Of a stretch of 64,000 nucleotides of DNA, positions 26,589 to 36,375 are shown piece by piece. Below the pieces are notes generated by a model. The model did no database searches. It saw only the letters and a list, made by a program, of their open reading frames with translations, and was not told the origin of the DNA. The DNA lies in NCBI RefSeq assembly GCF_037023725.1, contig NZ_CP146077.1:3509001-3573000 (forward strand), in the 5' to 3' direction. Each line of letters opens with the position of its first letter. Position 1 is the first letter of the stretch. This DNA is from Pseudomonas bubulae (lineage in GTDB: Bacteria > Pseudomonadota > Gammaproteobacteria > Pseudomonadales > Pseudomonadaceae). The position numbers and the translations under genes were made by a program.

Positions 26589-28163
26589 GTGAAGCAGTCA
26601 TGGACTAAAAAACAGCTGACCTTATGGATGATTGGAGCCTGCCTGAGCGCAGGCTTGTCGACTGCATGGGCGGGCGATGCGACCCCCACACTGACCTACT
26701 CGTGGCCAACCAATGCCGGGGCGCTGGACCCTCGCGGCTATTCGCCGAACCAGATGTATGCCCAGGCCATGGTCTATGAACCGCTGGTGCGCTATACCGC
26801 CCAAGGCACTCTGGAACCCTGGCTGGCCACGTCATGGACGGTGTCAGCAGATGGCAAGACCTACACCTTCACCCTGCGCGACGGTGTGACCTTCAGTGAC
26901 GGCAGTTCGTTCAACGCAGCCGCAGCCAAGGCCAACCTCGACGCGGTGCTCGCCAACAGCAAGCGTCATCAGTGGATGGAGCTGGTCTCCACCCTGGAGC
27001 GTGTCGAAGCACCGGACGAGCACACCCTGGTGCTGGTGCTTAAACACCCCTACTACCCGACCCTGATGGAACTGGCGCAGGTTCGCCCGTTGCGCTTTGC
27101 CGCCCCCGAGGCAAAGCCCGGCGTGCCGGTGGGCACCGGGCCCTGGGTACTGACGCAAACCCGCCGTGGCGAGTTCGACCGCTTCGAGCGCAACCCGCAC
27201 TACTGGGGGCCCAAACCGGGCTATGGTTCGGTACTGGTGAAAGTCATCTCCGACCCGGACAGCCGCGCCATTGCCCTGCAAACCGGTGAAATCGACCTGA
27301 TTCAGGGTGCCGACGGCGAAATCTCCCCCGGTACCTTTGTGCGCCTGCGCGATTCGGGCTTCAAGACGGCCATTTCCGCACCGCTGGCCACCCGTACCGT
27401 GGCAATGAATACCGGCCTGGCTCCGACCAATGAACTGGCCGTGCGCCAGGCGATCAATCAGGCCGTGGACAAGGACACTATCATTGCCAAGGTGCTGCAT
27501 GGCCAGGAGCCGCGGGCCGATGCGCTGTTCGCCAGCAACATGCCGTATGCCGACCTGGGCCTCAAGGCACTGCCCTACGACCCCGAGCAGGCCAAAAAAA
27601 ACCTGGAAGCGGCAGGCTGGAAAGTCCCTGAAGGCAAACGCATTCGTGAAAAAAACGGCCAGCCGCTAAGTATCGAACTGGTGTTTCTGGGCCCCAGTGC
27701 CCTGCAAAAAAACCTCGCCGAAATCATTCAGGGCGAACTGGCCAAGGTCGGCATCGACGTCAAGTTGCGCGCCGAAGAAGACGGTGCCCTGGTGCAGCGC
27801 CAGCGCGAGGGCAAGTTCGGCATGATCTTCGCCGATACCTGGGGCGCTCCCTATGACCCGCACTCGTTTGTCAGCTCCATGCGCTACGCCGGACACGCCG
27901 ACTACATGGCCCAGCTCGGCCTGCCGATGAAGGCGGCCATCGACCGGAAAATCGCCGAAGTACTGGGCGAAACCGACGCGGGCAAGCGCGCTGACGATTA
28001 CCGCGAGATCCTCACCACCCTGCACGATCAGGCCGTGTACCTGCCGATCTCACACCTGACGGCCATCAGTGTCAGCGGAAAAAACGTCGACAATGTTCAA
28101 TTCGGCAGCACGCTGTTTGATGTGCCGTTCGAAGTGATGCACCCCACCACAGGGAAGCCATAA
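26589..28163 (+). CDS. nikA: Nickel ABC transporter periplasmic binding protein NikA
   Basis: The 524-residue protein has a signal peptide (about 28 residues, ending A-W-A) and the SBP family 5 fold. NikA-like segments include LTYSWPTNAGALDPRGYSPN, YEPLVRYTAQGTLEPWLATS and TRTVAMNTGLAP. It binds nickel, probably as a small-molecule chelate, for delivery to NikBC. The start is GTG at 26589 after GAGGGAGA. It is the first gene of nikABCDE. Confidence 0.92.
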   Translation: MKQSWTKKQLTLWMIGACLSAGLSTAWAGDATPTLTYSWPTNAGALDPRGYSPNQMYAQAMVYEPLVRYTAQGTLEPWLATSWTVSADGKTYTFTLRDGVTFSDGSSFNAAAAKANLDAVLANSKRHQWMELVSTLERVEAPDEHTLVLVLKHPYYPTLMELAQVRPLRFAAPEAKPGVPVGTGPWVLTQTRRGEFDRFERNPHYWGPKPGYGSVLVKVISDPDSRAIALQTGEIDLIQGADGEISPGTFVRLRDSGFKTAISAPLATRTVAMNTGLAPTNELAVRQAINQAVDKDTIIAKVLHGQEPRADALFASNMPYADLGLKALPYDPEQAKKNLEAAGWKVPEGKRIREKNGQPLSIELVFLGPSALQKNLAEIIQGELAKVGIDVKLRAEEDGALVQRQREGKFGMIFADTWGAPYDPHSFVSSMRYAGHADYMAQLGLPMKAAIDRKIAEVLGETDAGKRADDYREILTTLHDQAVYLPISHLTAISVSGKNVDNVQFGSTLFDVPFEVMHPTTGKP

Positions 28164-28166
28164 ACC

Positions 28167-29108
28167 ATGCTGCGCTATATTATCCTGCGGCTTGTGCTGC
28201 TGATCCCGGTGCTGCTGGGGGTGTCACTGATCGTCTTTGTCCTGCTGCACCTGGGCAATGGCGACCCGGCCCTGGACTACCTGCGCCTGTCGCAGATCCC
28301 TCCAACCGACGCTGCGCTGGCCGAGGCACGCCACGCACTGGGCCTGGACCGGCCACTGCCCGAGCAGTACCTCACCTGGCTGTGGAACGCCGTGCACCTG
28401 GACTTCGGCACCTCCTATATCACCGGGCGCCCGGTGCTCGATGACATCCTCTATTACCTGCCCGCCACCCTTCAGCTGGGTGGTCTGGCGCTGCTTGCCA
28501 CGCTGGTAATGAGCATTCCGCTGGGTCTGGCGGCGGCCCGCTGGAAAGGTCGCTGGCCCGACCAGGTGGTGCGTTTCATCACCTTTATCGGTGTTTCCAT
28601 GCCCAATTTCTGGTTGGCTTTTTTGCTGATTGCATTGTTCTCGCTGTGGTTGGGCTGGTTGCCGCCGATGGGCCGTGGTGGTCCGCAGCATCTGCTGATG
28701 CCGGTACTGGCGATTGCCCTGATGTCGATGTCGATCAACGCCCGCCTGCTGCGCGCCAGCCTGCTGGATGTGCGTGAGCATCGACACGTGTTTTATGCCC
28801 GGGCCCGTGGCCTGAACGAAAAGCGTGTATGGCGCGACCATATCCTGCGCAATGCCTGGATGCCGCTGGTGACCGCCACCGGCATGCACATTGGCGAGTT
28901 GCTCGGAGGTGCCCTGGTGATCGAAACCATCTTCGCCTGGCCCGGCGTTGGCCGCTTCGCGGTCAGCGCCGTGCTCAACCGTGACTTCCCGGTGATGCAA
29001 TGCTTCACCCTGCTGCTGACCACACTGCTGGTGCTGTGCAATCTGGTGGTGGACATCTGCTACGCCTGGCTAGACCCGCGCACACGTTTCTCGGGGGTGA
29101 TGGCATGA
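28167..29108 (+). CDS. nikB: Nickel ABC transporter permease NikB
   Basis: The 313-residue inner-membrane protein has six hydrophobic segments and the DppB/OppB-type permease domain, with the EAA loop around [19 protein letters not shown]. The N-terminal [20 protein letters not shown] helix is typical. It pairs with NikC. It starts 3 bp after the nikA stop and overlaps nikC by 4 bp. Confidence 0.92.
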   Translation: MLRYIILRLVLLIPVLLGVSLIVFVLLHLGNGDPALDYLRLSQIPPTDAALAEARHALGLDRPLPEQYLTWLWNAVHLDFGTSYITGRPVLDDILYYLPATLQLGGLALLATLVMSIPLGLAAARWKGRWPDQVVRFITFIGVSMPNFWLAFLLIALFSLWLGWLPPMGRGGPQHLLMPVLAIALMSMSINARLLRASLLDVREHRHVFYARARGLNEKRVWRDHILRNAWMPLVTATGMHIGELLGGALVIETIFAWPGVGRFAVSAVLNRDFPVMQCFTLLLTTLLVLCNLVVDICYAWLDPRTRFSGVMA

Positions 29109-29950
29109 GCACAATAGCGGCGGTCTATACCGGCAAAAAATACGCCGCGCGCATCGGCTACGGACTGGTCGCCCTGCTGTTGCTGATGGCGCTGTTCGGC
29201 CCCTGGCTGGCACCCTACGACGCCACCCTGGTGAATCTGGACGAGCGTTTGCTGCCCGCCAGTACCAGCCATTGGCTGGGCACCGACCACCTGGGGCGCG
29301 ACGTGCTCTCACGCCTGATCGTTGGTACGCAACTGTCCCTGGGCAGCGTGGTGCTGGTGCTGGGTCTGGTACTGGTGCTGGGCGTGGTGATTGGCGGTAT
29401 CGCCGGGATAGTCGGCGGCAAGCTCGACATGTTCCTGATGCGCCTGTGCGACATGTTCCTGACCTTCCCCACCCTGGTGCTGGCGTTTTTCCTGATCGCC
29501 TTGCTGGGTACCGGCCTGACCAATGTGATCATCGCCATCGCGCTGTCCCACTGGGCCTGGTATGCGCGGATGGTTCGCGGCATGGTGCTGGCCCAGCGTA
29601 ACCGGGATTATGTGCTGGCTTCACGACTGGCCGGTGCCTCGCGCCTGACCCGGCTGCGCCAGCATGTAATGCCCAACGTCGTGGGGCAACTGCTGGTGCT
29701 GGCGTCGATGGACATTGGCCACATGATGCTGCACGTCTCGGGCTTGTCCTTTCTGGGTCTGGGCGTCAGCCCGCCAACCCCCGAGTGGGGCGTGATGATC
29801 AACGATGCCAAGGAGTTTATCTGGACCCAGCCGCAGTTGCTGCTGTGGCCGGGCCTGATGATCTTTATCTCGGTGATGGCCTTCAACCTGCTGGGCGACG
29901 CCTTGCGCGACCGCCTTGACCCCAGCGTACTGGCGGAGATCAAGGAATGA
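29105..29950 (+). CDS. nikC: Nickel ABC transporter permease NikC
   Basis: The 281-residue DppC/OppC-type permease has an N-terminal helix, the conserved [19 protein letters not shown] segment, and the EAA loop [20 protein letters not shown]. It pairs with NikB as the membrane channel. ATG 29105 overlaps the nikB stop (ATGA), and its own stop overlaps nikD in the same way. Confidence 0.92.
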   Translation: MSTIAAVYTGKKYAARIGYGLVALLLLMALFGPWLAPYDATLVNLDERLLPASTSHWLGTDHLGRDVLSRLIVGTQLSLGSVVLVLGLVLVLGVVIGGIAGIVGGKLDMFLMRLCDMFLTFPTLVLAFFLIALLGTGLTNVIIAIALSHWAWYARMVRGMVLAQRNRDYVLASRLAGASRLTRLRQHVMPNVVGQLLVLASMDIGHMMLHVSGLSFLGLGVSPPTPEWGVMINDAKEFIWTQPQLLLWPGLMIFISVMAFNLLGDALRDRLDPSVLAEIKE

Positions 29951-30720
29951 AACACACATTGGTGATTCGCGACCTGACCCTCAAACACCGGCAACGCACC
30001 CTGGTCGACCGGGCCGAACTGACCCTCAGGGCCGGCCAGGTGCATGCGCTGGTCGGTGCCAGCGGTTCAGGAAAATCGCTAACCAGCCTGGGCATCCTCG
30101 ACTTGTTGCCTCCTGGCGTACACAGCAGCGGCGCCACCCTGTTGCTGGATGGCCAGGTGGTGGATGCTGCGCAATTACGCGGGCGCGAAGTGGCATTGGT
30201 GCTGCAGAACCCGCGCAGCGCCTTCAACCCGGTACGCTCACTGCGCCAGCATGCCCTTGAAACCCTCCAGACCCGCGACCTGCACGGTGCCGAGGCCGAG
30301 CAGCTGATTCAGAGCACCTTGCAGGAAGTGGGCCTGCACGATGCTCAACGGGTGCTCGACTCATTTGCCTTTCAATTGAGCGGCGGCATGCTGCAACGGA
30401 TGATGATCGCCCTGGCCCTGCTCGCCGACAGCCGTTTTTTGCTGGCTGACGAACCTACCAGCGATCTGGATGTTGTGGCGCAGGCACGTTTTCTCGACCT
30501 GCTGGAACGGCTGGTAGCGCAGCGCAACCTTGGCGTGCTGCTGATCACCCATGACATGGGCGTGGTGGCGCGCTGCGCCGATCAGGTCAGCGTCATGGCC
30601 CACGGCCGTATTGTCGAACAGGCCGATGTTCACCGGCTGTTCAATTCACCGCAAAGCCAGGAAGCACGCACGCTGCTGGCAGCACACCACTCATTGACAA
30701 TGGAGAGCTGCGCGCCATGA
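29947..30720 (+). CDS. nikD: Nickel ABC transporter ATPase NikD
   Basis: The 257-residue ABC ATPase has Walker A GASGSGKS (about residues 37-44), ABC signature LSGGMLQRM, Walker B FLLADEPTSDLD and the H-loop LLITHDMG. It energises nickel import with NikE. It overlaps nikC and nikE by 4 bp each. Confidence 0.92.
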   Translation: MKHTLVIRDLTLKHRQRTLVDRAELTLRAGQVHALVGASGSGKSLTSLGILDLLPPGVHSSGATLLLDGQVVDAAQLRGREVALVLQNPRSAFNPVRSLRQHALETLQTRDLHGAEAEQLIQSTLQEVGLHDAQRVLDSFAFQLSGGMLQRMMIALALLADSRFLLADEPTSDLDVVAQARFLDLLERLVAQRNLGVLLITHDMGVVARCADQVSVMAHGRIVEQADVHRLFNSPQSQEARTLLAAHHSLTMESCAP

Positions 30721-31502
30721 GTTTTATTCAGGTACGCGACCTTGAGCACGGTTACAGCGCTGGCGGGCTGTTCAGCAAACGGCATCGGGTACAGGTGCTG
30801 AGCGGCTTGAATCTGGACCTGCACGAAGGTCAAAGCCTTGGCCTGCTGGGAGGTAGCGGCAGCGGTAAAAGCACCCTGGCGCGCCTGCTGATGGGGCTGG
30901 AAAGCGCCGACCAGGGCAGCATTGTGTTCAAGGGTCAGCCTCCGTTTTTACAGCGTGTGCAGATGGTCTTTCAGGATGCCCTCAGCGCTTTCAACCCCCA
31001 GCGCAGCATTGGCTGGAGCATTGCCGAGCCTTTGCGCCATCTTTCAGACATGGACGCCTCGGCGTGCAGGGCCCGGGTTGAGCAATTGCTCCAGCAAGTC
31101 CAGCTTGAGGCCCGTGACATCGACAAGCTCCCGGCACAACTGAGCGGCGGGCAACTGCAGCGCGCCGGTATTGCCCGGGCCATGGCGATCGGCCCGCAGC
31201 TGATTATCCTCGACGAAGCCCTGTCCAACCTTGACCGGGTGCTGCAAGTGCAGATTCTGGATTTGCTCGCACAGGTACGGCGCGAGTCGGGCACCGGTTT
31301 TTTGCTGATCACCCATGACCTGAGCCTGGTGCAGCGTTTTTGCCAACGGGTGGTAGTACTGGCAGACGGCAAGCTGGTGGAAGACCTGCCGGTCACGGCG
31401 CAGATGCGCTTTACTCACCCGGCTGCGCGAACCTTGCAGGAGGCGGTGTTGCCGGCGATGCCCAGGGCCAGGAGCGTTCGTGAGCCGCAGTTGCAGGCCT
31501 GA
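30717..31502 (+). CDS. nikE: Nickel ABC transporter ATPase NikE
   Basis: The 261-residue ABC ATPase has Walker A GGSGSGKST (about residues 45-53), Q-loop MVFQDALSAFNPQRSIGW, signature LSGGQLQRAGIARAM, and Walker B LIILDEALSNLD. The LSNLD form in place of TSALD is also seen in NikE proteins. It is the last gene of the nik operon, and a REP hairpin follows about 70 bp downstream. Confidence 0.92.
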   Translation: MSFIQVRDLEHGYSAGGLFSKRHRVQVLSGLNLDLHEGQSLGLLGGSGSGKSTLARLLMGLESADQGSIVFKGQPPFLQRVQMVFQDALSAFNPQRSIGWSIAEPLRHLSDMDASACRARVEQLLQQVQLEARDIDKLPAQLSGGQLQRAGIARAMAIGPQLIILDEALSNLDRVLQVQILDLLAQVRRESGTGFLLITHDLSLVQRFCQRVVVLADGKLVEDLPVTAQMRFTHPAARTLQEAVLPAMPRARSVREPQLQA

Positions 31503-31570
31503 AACGGCTAACACCCACAAACCGTAGCAGTTGCCTGTTCCTTCGACAGCGGCTACAGGAAACTGCAACT

Positions 31571-31621
31571 GTGGGAGCGAGCCTGCTCGCGAAGGTCGTT
31601 CGCGAGCAGGCTCGCTCCCAC
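31571..31621. repeat. REP palindrome
   Basis: Two perfect 23-bp inverted arms (31571-31593 and 31599-31621; core GTGGGAGCGAGCCTGCTCG) are separated by 5 bp. It lies between the convergent ends of nikE and a PotF-like gene, where it may terminate or shield transcription. Confidence 0.92.
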
Positions 31622-31663
31622 AATAGGGCTTGACCTGTCACAGAGTATCGACAAAGGCTGGCT

Positions 31664-32758
31664 TCACGTTCCGCTTTTAACCTTGCTCCACACCCGCGTG
31701 CGCACCCGTTCAAGCTTGAGCGGCAACGGCTCCAGCGGGAACAAAGTGGCCATGACTTTCTCGTCAGGGTAGATATCCGGGTTGTCGCGCAACGACGGGT
31801 CCATCAGTGGCCTGGCGTCCTGGTTCGCATTGGGATATTTGAGGTAGGTCGAAGTCCGGGCTATCACCTGCGGGCGCAGCATGTAGTCGATAAAGGCCAG
31901 CCCCTGCTGCGGGTTGGGCGCGTCGTTGAGCAACACCATGCTCTCAACCCAGATCGGCGCCCCTTCACGGGGGATGCTGTAGCGGATATTGCGCCCATTG
32001 CCGGCCACCTGCGAGGCGGTTTTGGCGTCTTGCACCCCGCCTGCCCAGCCCACCACCACGCAAATGTTGCCATTGGCCAGGTCGGTAATGAATTTCGACG
32101 AGTCAAAATAGCGGATATAAGGACGTAACGTCAGCAGCAACGCTTCGGCCTTGGCATAGTCCCGGGGGTCGCTGCTGTTGTATGGCAAGCCGAGGTAGTG
32201 CAAGGCGATTGGAATGATTTCACCGGGGGCGTCGAGCATGGCTACACCGCACTGGCTCAATTTGCTCAGGTTCTCGGGCTTGAAGATCAGGTCCCAGGAA
32301 TCCACCGGCGCATCCGGCCCAAGTATCGCCCTGACCTTGTCGACGTCATAACCCACCCCGGTCGTGCCCCACAAATACGGCACGGCATAACGATTGCCGG
32401 GGTCAATGCTCTGCATCTTGGCAAGGATGGCCGGGTCCAGGTGTGCGAGGTTGGGCAACTGCCCCCGATCGAGTTCCTTGAGCACCCCGGCCTTGATCAG
32501 GTTGGGTAGCAGGTCACCGGTGGCCACAACCACGTCATACCCGCTGCGACCGGCCATCAGCTTGCTTTGCATCACATCGCTGTTGTCGAACACGTCGTAC
32601 ATCGAGGCTGTGCCGGTTTCGGCCTGGAAGTTTTTCATCGTGTCCGGAGCGATAAAGTCGTACCAGTTGTAGATATTCACCTGAGGTTCGGCGGCGTGAA
32701 CCAGGCTGCAACCCAATAGCGCAGCCAGGGCAATAACCGTCGTGTTTTTAGTCTTCAT
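31664..32758 (-). CDS. PotF/SpuD-like periplasmic binding protein, non-canonical site
   Basis: The 364-residue protein has a signal peptide (ending V-H-A-A) and the polyamine-binding SBP fold (VNIYNWYDFIAPDTM, APVDSWDLIFKPENL, RVRTRVW near the end). In E. coli PotF the W-S-G-D segment supplies an Asp that binds a ligand amine; here the equivalent reads GWAGGV, so that Asp is Gly. A later Asp position reads WVESM, with Glu. The ligand may therefore not be a classic polyamine. No ABC permease or ATPase gene is nearby. The start overlaps the stop of the upstream amidase gene by 4 bp. Confidence 0.82.
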   Translation of the reverse strand: MKTKNTTVIALAALLGCSLVHAAEPQVNIYNWYDFIAPDTMKNFQAETGTASMYDVFDNSDVMQSKLMAGRSGYDVVVATGDLLPNLIKAGVLKELDRGQLPNLAHLDPAILAKMQSIDPGNRYAVPYLWGTTGVGYDVDKVRAILGPDAPVDSWDLIFKPENLSKLSQCGVAMLDAPGEIIPIALHYLGLPYNSSDPRDYAKAEALLLTLRPYIRYFDSSKFITDLANGNICVVVGWAGGVQDAKTASQVAGNGRNIRYSIPREGAPIWVESMVLLNDAPNPQQGLAFIDYMLRPQVIARTSTYLKYPNANQDARPLMDPSLRDNPDIYPDEKVMATLFPLEPLPLKLERVRTRVWSKVKSGT

Positions 32759-33579
32759 TGGCTGGCTCCGATCAACAGTTCGCGACGCCCGTCCGAGTGC
32801 TCAATCTGTTCACCCGACAGCAGCAAGCGACGATCCTTGAGGTAGTCGTAGTCACGCCGGGCAGCCTTGAGCTGATCCAGATCCAGCGCTACAACATGGC
32901 GAATCTCATCGCGCCCGGCCTCGAGCAACACCCGCCCGAACGGATCGACCACCATGCTGCCACCCGCGAACACCAGCCCGTCATCCCCGCTACCGACGCG
33001 ATTGACCATCACCGCAAACGCCTGGTTCTCCTGGGCACGGGCCATGATCGAGGTACGATGCACCGGGCCGTAGGGGTCCATATTGCCGTTGGTGACAATG
33101 ATCAGTTCAGCCCCCAGTTGCGCCAGTGCTCGGCCGGTTTCCGGCAGTTCAATGTCATAACAGATCAGCAGGCCAACCCGCACGCCCTGCCAGAGCACGG
33201 TGGTAAAACGGTCGCCGGGGGTAAAGTCGCCGCGTTCACTTGGCCACAAATGGGTCTTGCGGTACTGCAAGGCGATCCCCTCGGGCGTGACCAGTACCGA
33301 GGTGTTATAGAAGGTGCCGTGATGATTTTCCGCCAGCCCCACCACCACACTGACTCCACGTTCGCGTACGGCCTGCAATACCGCACCCAGGGTCGGGCCG
33401 GTCAATGGCTCCGCCACCTGCGCCAGTTGCTGGCCGCCGACAAAGCCGGTCAGGTGGGTCTCCGGGAATACCAGCAGCGCAGTATCGTCAGCGCAGCTGG
33501 CGATGGCGCTCAATGTACGCGACAGGTTATAAGCGGTGTCGCCGTCACGGCCTGCCAGTTGCACCAGTTCAATGTTCAT
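32755..33579 (-). CDS. Carbon-nitrogen hydrolase, RamA-like aliphatic amidase
   Basis: The 274-residue nitrilase-superfamily enzyme has the Glu-Lys-Cys triad at E40 (LLVFPETHL), K108 (YRKTHLWPSERGDF) and C140 (LLICYDIELPE). Length and sequence resemble from memory the R-stereoselective amidase RamA of a Pseudomonas. It should hydrolyse a small carboxamide to acid and ammonia. An AAGGA site supports ATG 33579; a long upstream frame overlaps the divergent LuxR gene and is not real. It is coupled to the downstream PotF-like gene and divergent from the LuxR gene, suggesting an inducible amide-use unit. Confidence 0.83.
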   Translation of the reverse strand: MNIELVQLAGRDGDTAYNLSRTLSAIASCADDTALLVFPETHLTGFVGGQQLAQVAEPLTGPTLGAVLQAVRERGVSVVVGLAENHHGTFYNTSVLVTPEGIALQYRKTHLWPSERGDFTPGDRFTTVLWQGVRVGLLICYDIELPETGRALAQLGAELIIVTNGNMDPYGPVHRTSIMARAQENQAFAVMVNRVGSGDDGLVFAGGSMVVDPFGRVLLEAGRDEIRHVVALDLDQLKAARRDYDYLKDRRLLLSGEQIEHSDGRRELLIGASQ

Positions 33580-33672
33580 CTCGGATCCTTGCAGGGTGGG
33601 ATGAGCCGAGTATGGTGCGCGGCACCGCGCCAATAAATGACTTCGATGGGGTAACACCCGGTGGGTAGTGAG

Positions 33673-34455
33673 ATGAATCTGACCTTGCAGGATGTGGCCT
33701 GGCATGACGCGATGGGCCGCGTGATCGAAACCCTGGACCGGCCCAATTTCTGGACTGCGCTGGTACGTTTGCTGGGCCGCTATGTACCCGTGGACAACTG
33801 GGTGGTGCTGATCTACAGCGCCGGCAAGCCACAGGTTCTGGCCGAGTCCCCCGGTGCAGACGGTGGCATGGATTCGCTGTTCCAGGACTACCTCAAGGGG
33901 CTTTACCTGCTGGACCCGTTTTATATCGCCAACCGTGAAGCACCGCAAAGCGGCTTGTTCCGCCTGCAGGACGTGGCCCCCGAATGCTTTGAACAGACCG
34001 ACTACTACCAGCGTTATTTCCGCCTGAATATCGTTACCGACGAGGTGCATATCAATGTGCAACTCGACAATCAACGCACCCTGAGCCTGTCACTGGGCAG
34101 CCAGTGCCGTTTCAGCCTGGAACAGAGTGCATTGCTGGGGTTGGTGCAGCCGTGGGTGGCCGCCTTGATGCGCCAGCGCCTGGTTTTTGAGCGCGACCCC
34201 AAGGAGGCACCGGAGCTCACGCCCAACTGGCAAAGCCGCCTTGAAGCGGCTGCCGAGCAGTTGACCTCGCCGTTGACCGCACGCGAAATGGAAGTCGCCC
34301 TGTTGCTGCTAAGTGGTTGTTCAAACAAGGAAATCGCCCGAAAACTGGCAATCTCTGCGGAGACCGTCAAGGTCCATCGCAAGCATATGTACGGCAAGTT
34401 GGGAATCAAGTCACAGTCCGAACTGTTCTCGCTGTTTTTGCAGGCGCAAGAATAA
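33673..34455 (+). CDS. LuxR family transcriptional regulator
   Basis: The 260-residue protein has a C-terminal LuxR/NarL helix-turn-helix (LTAREMEVALLLLSGCSNKE with IARKLAISAETVKVHRKHMY). The N-terminal domain of about 190 residues has no receiver aspartate pattern and shows no autoinducer-domain motif I can name. It probably senses a small molecule. It is divergent from the amidase/PotF-like pair and upstream of the dipeptidase. GTG 33661 is an alternative start. Confidence 0.82.
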   Translation: MNLTLQDVAWHDAMGRVIETLDRPNFWTALVRLLGRYVPVDNWVVLIYSAGKPQVLAESPGADGGMDSLFQDYLKGLYLLDPFYIANREAPQSGLFRLQDVAPECFEQTDYYQRYFRLNIVTDEVHINVQLDNQRTLSLSLGSQCRFSLEQSALLGLVQPWVAALMRQRLVFERDPKEAPELTPNWQSRLEAAAEQLTSPLTAREMEVALLLLSGCSNKEIARKLAISAETVKVHRKHMYGKLGIKSQSELFSLFLQAQE

Positions 34456-34558
34456 AAAGCGCTTAACGTGGCAGCGCCTCGCAGTGTAAGTTTGGAAATG
34501 TTTTGTTTCACTTACTTCATGTTTCCATTCAACGACCTGTACAGGAACGCCCTGCAAA

Positions 34559-36298
34559 ATGGACTTTTCACTTAAACAACTGGCCGCTGCAACCATGATG
34601 ATGGCCAGCCTCGCTGCGTTCAGCACTGCAGCCCACGCCACCATCACCCCGCAACAGAGTGCTGTCATCCTCAAGACGTTCAGCGACACCCATGTCACTG
34701 ACTTCCGTCAGTTTCTGGGGGCGTTGGCCAAGAGTGAGCTGGCGCAAAAAGATAATCTCGGCCCGACCATCAGCGCCTTTCTCGACAACAAGGCACTGGC
34801 CCCCGAGCAACAGAACGAGATCTATCGCCTGCTGGGCCTGTATACCCGGCTCAAATACGGCAAGGCGGCTACCGACACCCTGCGTGAACTGGTGGCCATC
34901 CCCACCGTCAACCTGGACGACGTACCCCAGTACGAGAACCCGCAATTTCTCAAGATCGCCGACAAGATCAAGGATCTGGCCAAGGCCTTTAACCTGAACT
35001 TTCGCAATATCGACAACCGTGTCTATGAAGTCTCCCTCGAAGGCAGTGGCGATGAAGTGGTCGGTATTCATGCCCACGCCGACGTAGTGCCGGTAACCCC
35101 GGAAAACTGGGTACTCAAGGACGGCACCCAACTCGACCCGTTCAAGGTCACACTGATCGGTGACCGTATGTACGGGCGCGGTACGGAGGATGACAAAAAC
35201 GGCATCGTGGTGGCGATGTACGCCATGAAAGTCATCAAGGAAGAACAACTGCCACTGGCCAGGAACTTCAAGTTGCTGATCGACACCACCGAAGAAACCA
35301 GCGGTGATGCCATTCCTTATTACTTCGAACACAACCCGGTGCCCAACTACAACCTGGCGCTGGATGGCGGCTACCCGGTGGTGATTGCCGAAAAAGGCTA
35401 CGGCACCGTTATGGCCACCTTTGCCCGGCGCAAGGGCGAAGGCCAGGGCGCCGAAATCGTCTCGCTGACCGGCGGCATGGCGACCAACCAGATCCCGTCG
35501 ACGTCGGTAGCAACCCTGGTGACCGACAAACCCGCCGAACTGGCTGCCAGCCTGAACAAGGCCGGTGCAGAATATGCCAAACGCAATGGCGGTGATTTCG
35601 AGGTCAATGCCAAGGTGGTTGGCAAGGATGTCGTGCTGACCGTAACCGGGGTTTCTGCCCACTCCTCAGAGCCCGAGTCGGGGGTCAACCCGGTGGCACG
35701 GATGCTCGACTTTATCAGTAGCGTCGACGGCCCTATCGCCCTCAAGCACAACCACATTACCGACGCAGCGCACTATGCTGCCGACAACTGGGGCCTGGAC
35801 TACAAGGGCGGCAAGCTGGGGGTCGGTTTTGCCGATGACTTTATGGGGCCGCTGACCACCTCACTGACCTTTGTGGGGCTGGACGACAAAGCGCTCAAGC
35901 TGGCGGTCAACCTGCGCGTGCCCAAGGGCAAGTCGCCGGAGGCGCTGAAAGCGCAGATTGCCGAGAAGCTGACAGCCTGGAGCAAGAGTCAGCAGGTACC
36001 GGTGAGTTTCGAGTACTCGATTGCCGAGCCGATGTACCGCAACCCCGAGGGTGAGTGGGTCAAGGCGCTGTTGGCGGTAGCCAGCGAAAACCTGGGCATG
36101 GAGCACACGTACGGTACTTCGGCGGGTGCAACCTCGGTGCATGAACTGCCTAATGGCGTGCAATTCGGCTTGGCCATGCCGGATGTGAAATACACCGGGC
36201 ATACCGATAACGAATTCAAGACCGTGGAGCAGTTCATGCTGGACCTGCAGATCGTCACCGAGATGATGGCCCGGGTGGGGCAGTTGCCGAAACTGTAA
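34559..36298 (+). CDS. Exported M20 family dipeptidase
   Basis: The 579-residue protein has a signal peptide (ending A-H-A) and a PepV/Sapep-like M20 domain. Candidate zinc ligands are in GIHAHADVVPV, GRGTEDDKNG (bridging Asp), DTTEETSGD (catalytic Glu pair) and the C-terminal YTGHTDNEF. A dimerisation lid domain lies between them. It should cleave dipeptides in the periplasm. It follows the LuxR gene by 103 bp on the same strand. Confidence 0.88.
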   Translation: MDFSLKQLAAATMMMASLAAFSTAAHATITPQQSAVILKTFSDTHVTDFRQFLGALAKSELAQKDNLGPTISAFLDNKALAPEQQNEIYRLLGLYTRLKYGKAATDTLRELVAIPTVNLDDVPQYENPQFLKIADKIKDLAKAFNLNFRNIDNRVYEVSLEGSGDEVVGIHAHADVVPVTPENWVLKDGTQLDPFKVTLIGDRMYGRGTEDDKNGIVVAMYAMKVIKEEQLPLARNFKLLIDTTEETSGDAIPYYFEHNPVPNYNLALDGGYPVVIAEKGYGTVMATFARRKGEGQGAEIVSLTGGMATNQIPSTSVATLVTDKPAELAASLNKAGAEYAKRNGGDFEVNAKVVGKDVVLTVTGVSAHSSEPESGVNPVARMLDFISSVDGPIALKHNHITDAAHYAADNWGLDYKGGKLGVGFADDFMGPLTTSLTFVGLDDKALKLAVNLRVPKGKSPEALKAQIAEKLTAWSKSQQVPVSFEYSIAEPMYRNPEGEWVKALLAVASENLGMEHTYGTSAGATSVHELPNGVQFGLAMPDVKYTGHTDNEFKTVEQFMLDLQIVTEMMARVGQLPKL

Positions 36299-36310
36299 GG
36301 GCACATCCCC

Positions 36311-36357
36311 GTAGCAGCTGCCGAGGAACGCAGCCTCGTTCCTACGGCAGCTGCTAC
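36311..36357. repeat. Intergenic palindrome, second REP family
   Basis: GTAGCAGCTGCCG and its complement (36311-36323 and 36345-36357) flank an inner GAGGAACG-type region. A related element occurs at 57707-57751. It lies between the convergent dipeptidase and P1 peptidase genes. Confidence 0.8.
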
Positions 36358-36375
36358 GCAAGGTTGAGGCAGCCC

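Noticed and set aside
31411-31713. Short frames across REP elements giving LLAKxFxSRLAPT-like peptides
   Set aside because: These are translations of the REP palindrome and recur at every copy; they are not genes.
34568-35662. Minus-strand open frame (364 codons) opposite the M20 dipeptidase gene
   Set aside because: It is a codon-bias shadow with no ribosome site or recognisable domain.
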